Shown: piece by piece, positions 32,353 to 42,300 of the stretch | Layout of the letters: every line of letters begins with the position of its first letter | Numbering within the stretch: the stretch's first letter is position 1 | Made by a program: the position numbers and the translations under genes | The notes under the pieces: model-generated | Databases searched by the model: none | What the model was told of the DNA's origin: nothing | Seen by the model: only the letters and a program-made list of their open reading frames with translations | Assembly (NCBI RefSeq): GCF_022763345.1 | Contig: NZ_JALEGS010000086.1 | Location: forward strand, 1-64,000 | DNA: 64,000 nt | DNA from: Phaeodactylibacter sp. | GTDB taxonomy: Bacteria > Bacteroidota > Bacteroidia > Chitinophagales > Saprospiraceae | Direction: 5' to 3'

Positions 32353-32383
32353 TTGCAAATGAAAACTTTTTGTTTTACTTTTG
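32353..32383 (+). promoter_or_regulatory. Bacteroidota-type promoter for the glucosaminidase-fold gene
   Basis: TTG (32353-32355), 20 nt, TACTTTTG (32376-32383): exact consensus and the same spacing as the HU promoter. It lies inside the longer open frame that begins at 32340, so it supports translation starting at 32421 instead. Confidence 0.7.
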
Positions 32384-32420
32384 TTTAAAACACAGTTCTA
32401 GGAAACAAAATGTATTAAAA

Positions 32421-33140
32421 ATGAGCCCGAAAGCAGAACACATCAAAGGCTATCTACAGCGCAACTGGTTTAAGCTAAGTATTGCTGCCTTACTAATTTT
32501 TGTTGCCTTAAAAAAAGACCTCAGCTTTAAGCTCAACCTCAACACACCGGTACAACTGGAGCAAAGCCCGGAAGAACGACCACAAGAGAAAGCCGTCAAA
32601 AGTGAGCGGTATACGGATAATGCTACCATTGATGCTACTGCCAGCCAAACAGAGCATTTTGACCTGACTGCTGCGGCACGCAGCCCTAAGAAGACCAACG
32701 CGCTGGAGCGACTACAGCGCACCGGGCAGGACCGAATTAAGCAATACATTGAACGCTTCGATAAAGTAGCTCAAAGTGAGGAGCGCAAGTTTGGAATACC
32801 GGCAGCAATTACACTGGCAAGTGCCATACTGCACAGTCAGGCCGGTACGGCCCCCTGGTCCGGAGAGGGGCGCAATAACCATTTCCTGTTGCCTTGCACG
32901 GATGACTGGAAAGGGGCAGAAAAGACCTATGATGGGCGTTGCCTCAGGCAGTATGAAAATGCCTGGACCAGCTTTAGAGACTACAGCTTCTTCGTTACCA
33001 CCGGACCCTACAGCGAACTGAAAACACTAGGTGTGGATAATGTACGCGGCTGGGCGGCAGCACTGGAAGACAAAGGGTTTTCAGAAGAACCTGACTTTGC
33101 AGCCCAGTTGCTGGAGGTGATCCGGGTGTATGGGCTGTAG
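32421..33140 (+). CDS. Glucosaminidase-fold protein, probably catalytically altered
   Basis: A ~239-residue protein with a cytoplasmic N-terminus, one TM helix at about residues 15-32, a polar linker and a C-terminal glucosaminidase (LYZ2/FlgJ-like) domain from about 115. The fold is clear: F-G-I-P-A-A-I-T-L-A-S-A-I-L, then N-N-H-F, C-T-D-D-W-K-G and Y-x-N-A-W-x-S-F-R-D-Y-S. In active relatives A-I-L-E-S carries the catalytic Glu; here the codon is CAC, giving A-I-L-H-S. The N-N-H-F-G-I-K-C motif is also changed to N-N-H-F-L-L-P-C. It may bind peptidoglycan without cleaving it, or use another residue. Confidence 0.8.
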   Translation: MSPKAEHIKGYLQRNWFKLSIAALLIFVALKKDLSFKLNLNTPVQLEQSPEERPQEKAVKSERYTDNATIDATASQTEHFDLTAAARSPKKTNALERLQRTGQDRIKQYIERFDKVAQSEERKFGIPAAITLASAILHSQAGTAPWSGEGRNNHFLLPCTDDWKGAEKTYDGRCLRQYENAWTSFRDYSFFVTTGPYSELKTLGVDNVRGWAAALEDKGFSEEPDFAAQLLEVIRVYGL

Positions 33141-33172
33141 CCGTTGGGAGGGTTGCAGGTGTCTTGGCGGTG

Positions 33173-33706
33173 CTAATCCGTCTCGACTCCTTTAAGCTCG
33201 TGCTTATAGTAGTCAATGCAGGCACCAAACACCCAGCCCTCCTTACCACTTGGCGTTCGTACTTTCACCCAGGGTTCTTCTGCTGTGATCTCGCCGAGGT
33301 CAATGCGTTGTGTCGTATCCGTCACCTCGCCCAGGAACTGCAATTCATCATAGAGCTCCAGGCGTTCCATGATTTTGAAGCGAAGGCCTGGCCCGGTGCG
33401 CATATTCAGAGCTGGTGTAATGACATAGAGCGGTGTAGAAATAGCCGTCGCACTGCTTTCTACTTCAGACTCCGGTTTCTTTAGAGGCTTTACGGTCGTA
33501 TCCAGGGGCATGTAATCCCCAACGAGACCGGCACCGCGCAGGGAGTCCACCTGAGCTTCCTCTATGGCTTCCTGCTGTGCCTGTTCTTCGTAAGCCTCCT
33601 GCGTAGCCGCACATTTGGAGACCGCCCAAATCATAAATAAAATAAAAAAGCCCCCAATGATGAGGATCTCTACCTTTGGTAACATACCACCAGATTGCTC
33701 ACTCAT
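33173..33706 (-). CDS. SH3 domain-containing membrane protein
   Basis: A 177-residue protein with an N-terminal TM helix (about residues 13-32), a glutamine/glutamate-rich linker and a C-terminal bacterial SH3 domain (about 95-170) with A-L-N-M-R-T-G-P-G-L-R-F and G-W-V-F-G-A. Such domains bind peptidoglycan or cell-wall peptides. It is convergent with the glucosaminidase-fold gene and ends 33 bp from it, so two envelope-binding proteins lie side by side, although on opposite strands. Confidence 0.82.
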   Translation of the reverse strand: MSEQSGGMLPKVEILIIGGFFILFMIWAVSKCAATQEAYEEQAQQEAIEEAQVDSLRGAGLVGDYMPLDTTVKPLKKPESEVESSATAISTPLYVITPALNMRTGPGLRFKIMERLELYDELQFLGEVTDTTQRIDLGEITAEEPWVKVRTPSGKEGWVFGACIDYYKHELKGVETD

Positions 33707-33761
33707 ACAAGATTGTTTTCAACGCTTTTTGTGTTACCAGCCATGAAAAAGCTACAAAAAC

Positions 33762-33793
33762 TTGCTTTCATAGCCTGAAAAAGCCTATCTTTA
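33762..33793 (+). promoter_or_regulatory. Candidate promoter upstream of dprA
   Basis: TTG (33762-33764), 21 nt, TATCTTTA (33786-33793), one mismatch from consensus. This gives a leader of about 210 nt before the dprA start. No other gene is visible in the 306-bp gap between the SH3 gene and dprA. Confidence 0.45.
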
Positions 33794-34012
33794 AAGCGAA
33801 ATTATAAATTAACGCGGAATTGTCCTCTGAGCCTGCCCTTTGTGGCAATATATTTCGGTTAACCGCCAGTTTAGGCTTCGCTTTTCTGAGTACCATTAAT
33901 CAAACTGGCTTAGTGTTTTGTCTTGCCTGTGCAGGGTGTTTGCGCCACCCGTTATTCTGGTTTATTGTGTGATTCATGTTTAGAAGGCTTACTCCGCGCC
34001 AGCTATTCTACC

Positions 34013-35110
34013 ATGAATGATGATATTTTTTATCAGGTCGCTTTGACGCTCATCCCCAAAGTCGGTGCGGTGACGGCCCGTAACCTTATGAGCTACTGCG
34101 GCGGAGCAAAAGCTGTTTTTGAGGCGACAGCAAAAGAACTGAATGGGGTGCCAGGCATCGGGCCTCAGCTTCTGCACAACATCCGTAACTCAGATGCGCT
34201 TTTCATGGCAGAGCGCGAGCTAAATTTTATTGAAGCGCACGGCATTCAGGTTCTATTCTACACGGATCCCGAGTATCCGCAACGGCTCAGGCATTTGCCA
34301 GACAGCCCGCCATTGCTTTATTACAAAGGCAGCGCTGACCTTAATACCAAACGCACGGTGGCAATTGTTGGGACCCGCCGGCCGAGCCCGCAGGGGGTGC
34401 ATTTCTGCGAAGAGCTTGTAGAGGGGCTTAAACCTTATAATGCAATGGTAGTCAGCGGGCTGGCCTTTGGCATTGATATCGCCGCCCACCGGGCCTGTAT
34501 TGCGAATGAAGTCCCTACCATAGGCTGTGTTGCGCACGGGCTGGAGCGCATCTACCCAGCTCAACACACCCATGCCGCCCTTGAAATGGTTGAAAACGGA
34601 GGCTTGCTCTCCGAATACCCCAGTCAGACCAAGCCCGACCGGGAACGATTCCCCATGCGCAACCGCATTATTGCCGGTCTTTGTGACGCCCTTATCGTAG
34701 TGGAGACCCAGCGGCAGGGCGGGTCCATGATTAGTGCGAAGATGGCCAATGACTACCACCGCGACGTTTTTGCGGTCCCCGGCCGGATACGGGACAAGTC
34801 CTCAGCAGGCTGCAACCTGCTTATCAAAAGTCACCGAGCTAACTTACTGGAAAGTGTGGATGATCTTGCCTACGTGATGCGCTGGGAGAAGTCAGATGTG
34901 CAAAAAGGCATACAGCGTGAGCTCTTTCCTGACCTGACCCCCGGAGAGGAAGCCATCGTAGCACTCCTTAAACAGCAGGACTTATTGCCTGTAGACCAGA
35001 TATCGGCCGCTACGCAGCAAAGCAACAGTGAGCTGGCAGCGCTGCTACTGGGGCTGGAGTTTAAAGGGGTGGTTCGTACGCTTCCGGGCAAGCGGTACAC
35101 CCTTGTCTGA
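34013..35110 (+). CDS. dprA: DNA-processing protein DprA
   Basis: Loads RecA on incoming single-stranded DNA during natural transformation. About 365 residues from ATG 34013. It has an N-terminal helix-hairpin-helix region (I-P-K-V-G-A-V-T-A-R-N-L and G-V-P-G-I-G-P-Q), the Rossmann-like DprA core (A-I-V-G-T-R-R-P-S-P-Q-G, V-V-S-G-L-A-F-G-I-D-I-A-A-H, M-R-N-R-I-I-A-G-L, Q-G-G-S-M-I-S-A-K, F-A-V-P-G) and a C-terminal winged-helix domain. I reject the upstream ATG at 33923 because those 30 codons do not look coding and family members start at the HhH region. Confidence 0.96.
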   Translation: MNDDIFYQVALTLIPKVGAVTARNLMSYCGGAKAVFEATAKELNGVPGIGPQLLHNIRNSDALFMAERELNFIEAHGIQVLFYTDPEYPQRLRHLPDSPPLLYYKGSADLNTKRTVAIVGTRRPSPQGVHFCEELVEGLKPYNAMVVSGLAFGIDIAAHRACIANEVPTIGCVAHGLERIYPAQHTHAALEMVENGGLLSEYPSQTKPDRERFPMRNRIIAGLCDALIVVETQRQGGSMISAKMANDYHRDVFAVPGRIRDKSSAGCNLLIKSHRANLLESVDDLAYVMRWEKSDVQKGIQRELFPDLTPGEEAIVALLKQQDLLPVDQISAATQQSNSELAALLLGLEFKGVVRTLPGKRYTLV

Positions 35111-35190
35111 AAACAAGCGGGTTTTGTAACTTAGCGCGATTTGAATTGGCAAACCCAACCGCTCTGTTATCAGCGCGTAAAATCATTTTC

Positions 35191-36321
35191 ATGAACTTTC
35201 AGCCATACTACCTGCTTTTATTACTCTTGCTGCCGCTAAGCTGCAAAAGCCCGGAGCACCTCAACCAAGAGCTTTTGGAGCGCGAACCACCTGCCCGGAA
35301 TATTATCTTTCTGATCGGTGATGGTATGGGTATCGGCCAAATCAGTGCTGGCATGTACAGCCATAAAAAGCCCCTGAATATTGAGCAATTCAATATCATC
35401 GGCCTTCAGAAAACCTATGCTGCGGATGACCTGATCACCGACTCAGCAGCCGGAGCTACGGCTTTCGCCACCGGGCATAAGACCAATAAAAGTGCGTTGG
35501 GGCTGGATGCTGAAGGGAACGTGGTGCCCAACATCTTTGAGCAGGCCAAAGCGCGGGAATATGCACTCGGGCTGCTAACCACATCTTCTATAGTACACGC
35601 CACACCGGCCGGCTTTTTCGCACACGTCCCCCTGCGCAGTCAGTACGAAGATATTGCAGAACAACTAATGCAGAAAAAGATCGACTTTTTCATGGGGGGA
35701 GGCATGCGCTACTTCAATAACCGGGATACAGATGGCCGGGACCTTATTAGCGAGATGAGAAAAAACGGCTATAACATATACAATGCCTACGAAACGGAGC
35801 TGTATACGATCACGCCTGACTTTAGCCGGGGTTTTGGCTATTTCACAGCAAAAGAAGACCCGCCTAAAAACATAAATGGGCGAAAATACCTCCCACCGGC
35901 CACCCGTATCGGGAACCGTTTTCTTCAGAAGCGCAGCAGCCGCGGCTTTATTTTTATGGTTGAAGGTGCTCAGATCGACTGGGCCGGGCACGCTAATGAT
36001 CAGGAATACATGATTACAGAAATGCTGGACTTTGATGAGGCCGTAGGCGAAGCCCTGGCTTTTGCCAAACGCAATAAAGGGACGCTGGTCGTCGTCACGG
36101 CCGACCATGAGACCGGAGGCTATGCCATTCAGCCAGGCTCTACCAGGGATTCCCTGATTGCCGGATGGACAGCAGAGGACCATACCGCCAGCCTGGTGCC
36201 TGTTTTTGCCTATGGCCCACGGGCAGAACTTTTCCGGGGCATTTACGAAAATACCGCCATCTATGAAAAAATGGTGCAAGCCCTGGGCTGGGGCGAGGAG
36301 GAAGCTATAGAAGAAGAATAA
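35191..36321 (+). CDS. Alkaline phosphatase, lipoprotein
   Basis: Phosphomonoesterase of the PhoA superfamily. About 376 residues from ATG 35191, with a leucine-rich signal and L-P-L-S-C lipobox (Cys ~18), so it is exported and lipidated. Metal- and substrate-site motifs are I-F-L-I-G-D-G-M-G (first Asp), D-S-A-A-G-A-T-A-F-A-T-G (nucleophile Ser), E-G-A-Q-I-D-W-A-G-H and T-A-D-H-E-T-G-G. It begins 80 bp after dprA and ends at a bidirectional terminator shared with sprA. Likely role: periplasmic phosphate release. Confidence 0.93.
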   Translation: MNFQPYYLLLLLLLPLSCKSPEHLNQELLEREPPARNIIFLIGDGMGIGQISAGMYSHKKPLNIEQFNIIGLQKTYAADDLITDSAAGATAFATGHKTNKSALGLDAEGNVVPNIFEQAKAREYALGLLTTSSIVHATPAGFFAHVPLRSQYEDIAEQLMQKKIDFFMGGGMRYFNNRDTDGRDLISEMRKNGYNIYNAYETELYTITPDFSRGFGYFTAKEDPPKNINGRKYLPPATRIGNRFLQKRSSRGFIFMVEGAQIDWAGHANDQEYMITEMLDFDEAVGEALAFAKRNKGTLVVVTADHETGGYAIQPGSTRDSLIAGWTAEDHTASLVPVFAYGPRAELFRGIYENTAIYEKMVQALGWGEEEAIEEE

Positions 36322-36357
36322 AAAAAGCAGTTGCGGATGAACAGCAACTGCTTTTTT
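36321..36357. terminator. Bidirectional terminator between alkaline phosphatase and sprA
   Basis: AAAAAAGCAGTTGC and GCAACTGCTTTTTT are perfect 14-nt arms around a 9-nt loop. The A-run and T-run flank the stem, so it serves both convergent genes. Confidence 0.9.
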
Positions 36358-36375
36358 CGTCAAAACTCAATTCAC

Positions 36376-39300
36376 TTAATTCAGCTGGAAACGGACGATA
36401 ATACCTCCCGATGCATCTGTTCTGGGCGCTGCCGGGCCAATAGCCGGTACTGTACGCCGGTAATCAAAAAACAGGCGCAGTGAGAGCCGCTGACTGATCG
36501 CGTACTCCGCTGAAGGTGATATCGAGAAGGCATAAGTACCCCGGGTAGGCTCCTGAATGCCCTCATCCAACCGATGGGCAAAGCTGATATCATCCCGGAT
36601 CGACATATCGAAGTTGATATCCAGGTCCTGCCCCTGCAGTCCACGGCCTCCACCGCCACGCCGGTTGTTCCGGCCCTGATTTTGCTGATTGGGGTCTTCC
36701 TCTTCCTCTTCCTCCTTTTTACGGTCTCGCTTCTTATTGCTCCCGGTCAGGAATGGAATGTCCACATTCCGGATCAGGTAGCCAAACCCTACAGTGAACT
36801 CTTCAGATTGTGTTTCATTCAACTGGTAGTTGACCGTACTCAGAGCCAGTGTACGGGATTTCTTATAATCCACATTTAAGCTAATCCCATTTTGCAGGGT
36901 CATATCCACCGCAATCAGCGGAGCAAACTGCTCCTGAATGACAACATCAGCTATCTCCAGGCGTGGGTAAAAGTTAAACGTCCCGGTATCTATGGGCTCC
37001 GTGGCCCGGGTAGCCAGGAACGGCAGACTTGACCGGAAGTTATTCACGCTAAGCGTGGACCGGTACCCGTGGGAGATAGAGAAGTTCTGGAAGATATCCC
37101 TGAAGAATGGAATCCGGGATAAGCCGTTGTATTGCATTCTCCAGTTAATAGAAGGAATCTGATCAAAAATATTCAACCGCACATTATTCGGGTCCACATC
37201 CCGGTAAGCAGCAATGAAAGCCGGCAGAATGACCTCCTGCTGGGTATTACCATAGCCCCGGGTGTAACCCAGTGCGCTAAGGTTTTCATCCTGGTGATTT
37301 CCCACCCCTAAACGACGGGAAATGATGACACGATTGGCTTCGAACGTGTTAAAGAGCTCGCTAATATCATCCCGGCTGTCACGGAATAGCGTATTCAGCG
37401 CATTGTAAGTCATTTGTGTGCTGCCCGTCTCATATGGCACCGTGTGGACTAACCGCCGCACGCCATCGCCCGGGAGGGTATCTTTAAACGTCTCCGAATA
37501 ATTTTCTGTGAAGGTTCGGTTGAGCTCCAGGTCAATCCTGAAATCCTGGAAAGGCTCTATGGTTGCCCGGGCGTCAAACCGCTGTGAGTAGGTTTGCATG
37601 ACCTCCCGGTTGAGGAAGGAGCTCCCGGTGATCCACTGCTCGTTTTCCCTAAGCCAGTCTCCCTCCACATTATTGGGGTTCGGGTTGAACAGCTGGTCTT
37701 CTGTTAAATTTCGGATGTTGGGCTGCAGTCCAGCCACGAAGCCCCAGCCCGGAGAATCAAAATCTGTCATACCCAGTATTTGTGACTGAGGCATGTAGCC
37801 TGGCACTGTGGTCGAAAACTGCTCATTATAATTGAAGCGCACCCGTCGCACCAGCATCAATGGCCGGATCAGTGCCCGCTCAATGGCGGAAGGCCCGTTG
37901 CGTTTCTTCTTTTTGTCCTCCTCGTCATCTTTTTGGCTCTGATTATCATCACGGGAATCTGGGCGCCGGCCGCGTGACCGGTTTGCACCACCTCCGCCTC
38001 TGGAGCCCCGGTTGATTTTCCGTAAGTAATCGACTTTGTCGTAAAGCCGCTCCAGGTTAAAGTCGAGGTCCGCCGTTCGGTTTTGGTTGTTTTGAATGAC
38101 GTTACCCAGGCTATCCACGTTAAGAGCCGCAGCAGTCCAGTTGTAGCTGCCCTGATACTGTACCTTGGCCGTCACCCAGCCCTGCAACAACGGCAGGTGC
38201 TTGATGGGCAGGTCATACCCCACGCTCAGATTATGCTGATAATTTTTCGGACGGCCGAAGTTGCGGATATTCGTCCAGATACTATCCCTCCGGATTTCCC
38301 GAGCCTGGTCAAACCCAAAGGTCTCTACCAGGAAGGACTCATTGGGCTCATCAATTACAGCACTGTTGGTCGCATTGAAATTGAACTTCAAAGCTCTCGT
38401 CAGGTCCCACTGCAAGTCATAATCCCGGTCCCAGGTAAACCTTTTGTTGTAGAAAGTCCGGTACTCCGGTGCCACATCCGTGAAGCGGTAGCTCGTCGTT
38501 TCGAACACCCGGTTCATGATTGAGCTGAAGCTAAAGGCATTAGGCAACGGGTTGAAGTTAAACTCCGAAATGATCTTGAAAGCATTGCCCTGTATCCCTT
38601 TAAAAGGCTCGATGTAGTTGGTCCGCCTGCTAAAGGCATAATCGATAGAGCCCGTATGCCGCTCTTCTTCATTAAATTCAATAATGGGGTCCCGGAACTC
38701 AGACTCTGTATAGGAATAGGACGCGCTGAAGTTGGAGATATCCCACGGCATAGCCGCCTTGGAATTATCAGCCCGCTCTTTGCGGACATTTGTCAGGTTT
38801 AAACTTTTGATCGTGGTGACCTCCTGAGCAGCAGCTCGTATAGAATCACGCTCTGTACGGTTATCCGCATCCCTGAGTTTATCTTCCAGGAGGATATCCA
38901 GATCGTAAGGGTCAAATTCCGGTGTGCTTGTGGTATTGGATAACTGTGCGTAGAATGGCAATTGAAGCCCCCAGCGTTCCGGCAGGAACTTATCGAGATT
39001 GAAGTTGACCGCAAAATCGTAGCCAGTCAGCCGCTCCCGGGCCCGTTCCTGCACTTTCTGGTCCAGCGCACCAAAACCGATGGTACTGATGTTACCAGCT
39101 GCCGCAATCGAACCAAAGTCCGCCAACTGTGCATCAACCCTTGCAGTAGCAGCGGCACCGCCCCGCTCATCCAATCCGGTGAGGCGCATTTCATTGATCC
39201 AGACCTCCAGGTCGAAGTTTTCATCCTCCGTCACAAAGTCGTACTGATTTCGCACCCCGACCATCAGGACTTTCACCTGCCCCACACTGGGGTTGCCCCT

Positions 39301-42300
39301 GATTTTCAGGCGGTGAATCTTAGAGCCTACCTGCTTCTGCTCTACATATTCCTCGCTTAGGTTTACGCTGCCCTCATTACGCCGCTTTTTAAGCTCCACA
39401 AAGTCTTTCAGCGCAAAGTCAAACCCGTTGTCCGGCCGCCAAACTGCATTTTTATAGGAAGAACTGGTTGGCGCTCCCGACAGGTCCTCCACTTCCGACA
39501 TCGTCAGCGGAATCTCGTACTCGTAATAATTGCCCTGAAAGTCGCTGCCCAGGCGGACGAAGATAGAGGTTGCACCTTCCGGAATCTCCGTACCATTTTT
39601 TTCTTCAGCGTGGATGAACATTTTAAAGCGTTCGTAAACCCGCATGTCCATATTGATGACTTTGAAGACCGAGCGGGTCGCCCCATTACACAGGTCTTCG
39701 ATATTGAGGGACAGGGACTGCTCATTCTGCAGGTTGGTGAAAACCCCTACTGCTCTTTCGCGCTGAATACCTTCCGGCAGCACGTAGTTGAACGGTTCAC
39801 GGCCGCTATTCTCCTCGATATTGACGTTGTCGACTGTGAAGTTGGTCTCGTCGTCAATACACTCCGGTGTGGCAGGGCCTCCTACCTCGGACAGGTCCGG
39901 GCGGTAGCGGCGCCATTGGTTGCGGACCAGCTCCAGGCGGGCAAAGCGCAAAGTTACCGGCGCGTTGAAATTGTGCAGGTACATCCGCATAAACTGAATG
40001 GAGCGGAAGTCCCGGATGCCACCGACTGCCTTATCGGGCTCCGTCAATGGGATACGGAAACGGTACCAGATCCGTCCGTTGGAAGCCTGCCTGCGGTCTG
40101 TGATGTAAGGTGTCTCTTCAAGGTCAATTTCACCGGGGTTCTCCAGGCTACGGCGCAGTGGGATCTTGTACTCGAAGTAGGTTTCCGATTCATTCAGGGT
40201 GTTGTCCTGATTGAGGTCCTCTGCATCCGGAATGTTGGTGCCGGTTTGGCGGAGGTTTTGGTTACCTGTATTTTGAGAAGCAGAGCGGGAGTTGCCGTCC
40301 GGGTTGTTGAATTGGATGTAGCGCTCGTAGACACCGGCTTCATTAGGCCATTGCCCGTCGTTATAGTACCGGAAGTTATCCTGTGAAGGGTCTTCTGCTA
40401 CCTGCTGTCCCACCACCGCGTTGGTAGCCGAAATCGCCTCGATGTAATCCTGGTATTTTACCCGCTCAGCGGCATCACTCAACCCATCCAGGCCTACGTC
40501 CTGCTGCTCCCGGGTTGCCTCGTCAATGTCGAAGCCCCTGGTAATCTGCTGGGAAACGGGCACCCGTGACCATTCCGTATCATTGGTAGGCCGGCTGGGG
40601 TTGGTCGGGCCGGGAAGGCCGTTTTCGTAAAACAAGCGGGAGTCCCGGAGGATGTCCTCTGAAATGTTACCCAGGTTGATGTAGAGGTCCCCCTGCTTGG
40701 CATCGGCGTCAGAAGCAGCGCCCTGCCCGGACTCGTCAAGGAATGGGCTCAACATCCAGAACTCCAGGAATTCAATATTGGCAGACTGGAAATCGTTGGT
40801 GGTCATGTCACGCATAATGCCCGCCCATCGGGTTTGGGGGTCCTTGAGTTCCACCCGCCCGTTGGAGGTTTCCACCCCTCGTGTGTAGCCAGGATAGCCT
40901 TCGGGGACATCAAAGTTATAGGGGCCGCGAAGGGTTGGGTAATAGCGCAGGTCAAAGGTCTGTACGTTCGGTAATTGGTTAGGCTGCAGCTGCAAGTTAG
41001 GGAAGACCTCAAGCTGAGGCACCTGGCTGGTGTAAATATTGTCATTATCGGTTCCACCCCTTGCAGCCTGATCGATACGATACCAATTGAGCAGGGCCCG
41101 GTTGGCACCGTAGCGCAGGTCATTGATCAGCTGCCCTTCCGGGAAAAGCTGTTCTGCACCGGGATCGTCGTTCCGCGGCACACTGGCCAGAAACCAACGG
41201 TTGGCCTGAGCACGGAGGTCAAAGCTTGCTCCACTGCCTTCAAAGTCATCGATATAGACCACCCCTCCTTCATCCACAGGGTTGAGGCTAATCGCCCGGG
41301 CATGGCCGGGTTGAATAGCGGCGACCTCTGCAGCTACCGTGATATTGGACGGCTCCTTCGTGGACAAGCCCGGGAGGGCATCTACTGCGCGGGTCAGCCA
41401 GGGTGCCTGACGGCTCAGATTCATATCCAACCCGTAAATATTATTGTTGATGGGGTCATCTCCAACGTTTACTTTCTGGGTAAACGGACGCTCGAAAAGC
41501 TTCAGGAAAGTCGCACCGATATTAAAGTTCTCATCAATTTCATAGTCGGCCCTCAAACCGACCATCGTCTTTTGCTGGAAGCCGAAAAGGGTATTGTCCT
41601 CAAAAGAGACATTCACCGGCACGCCCGATTGCAGGATCGCATCATTCAGGATCCGGACCTTACCAATAGTGTAGTCCACCTCATAATCCCGGCCCTCCTG
41701 CAGTACCTGCCCACCGGCGCGCACCGTCACCGAGTTCGGAGGGATGTTGAAGGCGCCGAGCGATATCTCTGAGGAGACACTCGATTTGTATTCTCCCCGG
41801 ATGATAAACCGGTTCTGTTCGGCGGCTTCCTGCGCGAGGAATACGGTAGTCCGGTAGAGGGAATCGTAAACGTATTTTCGCCGGAGTTCTTCGTCGTTAA
41901 TTTGCCGGGCCAGAGCAGCACCGAAAGGCTCCAGGACCGGGAACATGATCCGCCCGTTTCGGGGGTTGATGGTTACGCCCGGCACAAAGTCAAAGATACC
42001 GTCGGGCTGCGGGTCGCCCTGTGTATTCAGGCTATCAAGGTTAAAAATGCGCAGAAGGGGTATCCCTGCGATATTGGTCTCTGGCAGGAATCGCTTCTGC
42101 CCTGCGCCAGGGTCATCGTAGAAAATATCGAGGCGGAAGTCCTCCTGATTCACCTGAAAGGCACCGATGGGGTACACGTTTTTCATCATCAGGTCCCAGG
42201 TCGGCACGTCGGTCCGCTGCGTGGTACTCTTCAGCATTTTCACAAAGAGCACCTTAGGTGTCAGGTCGGTGGTATCGGTACCAACTGTACTGTTGTTGAT

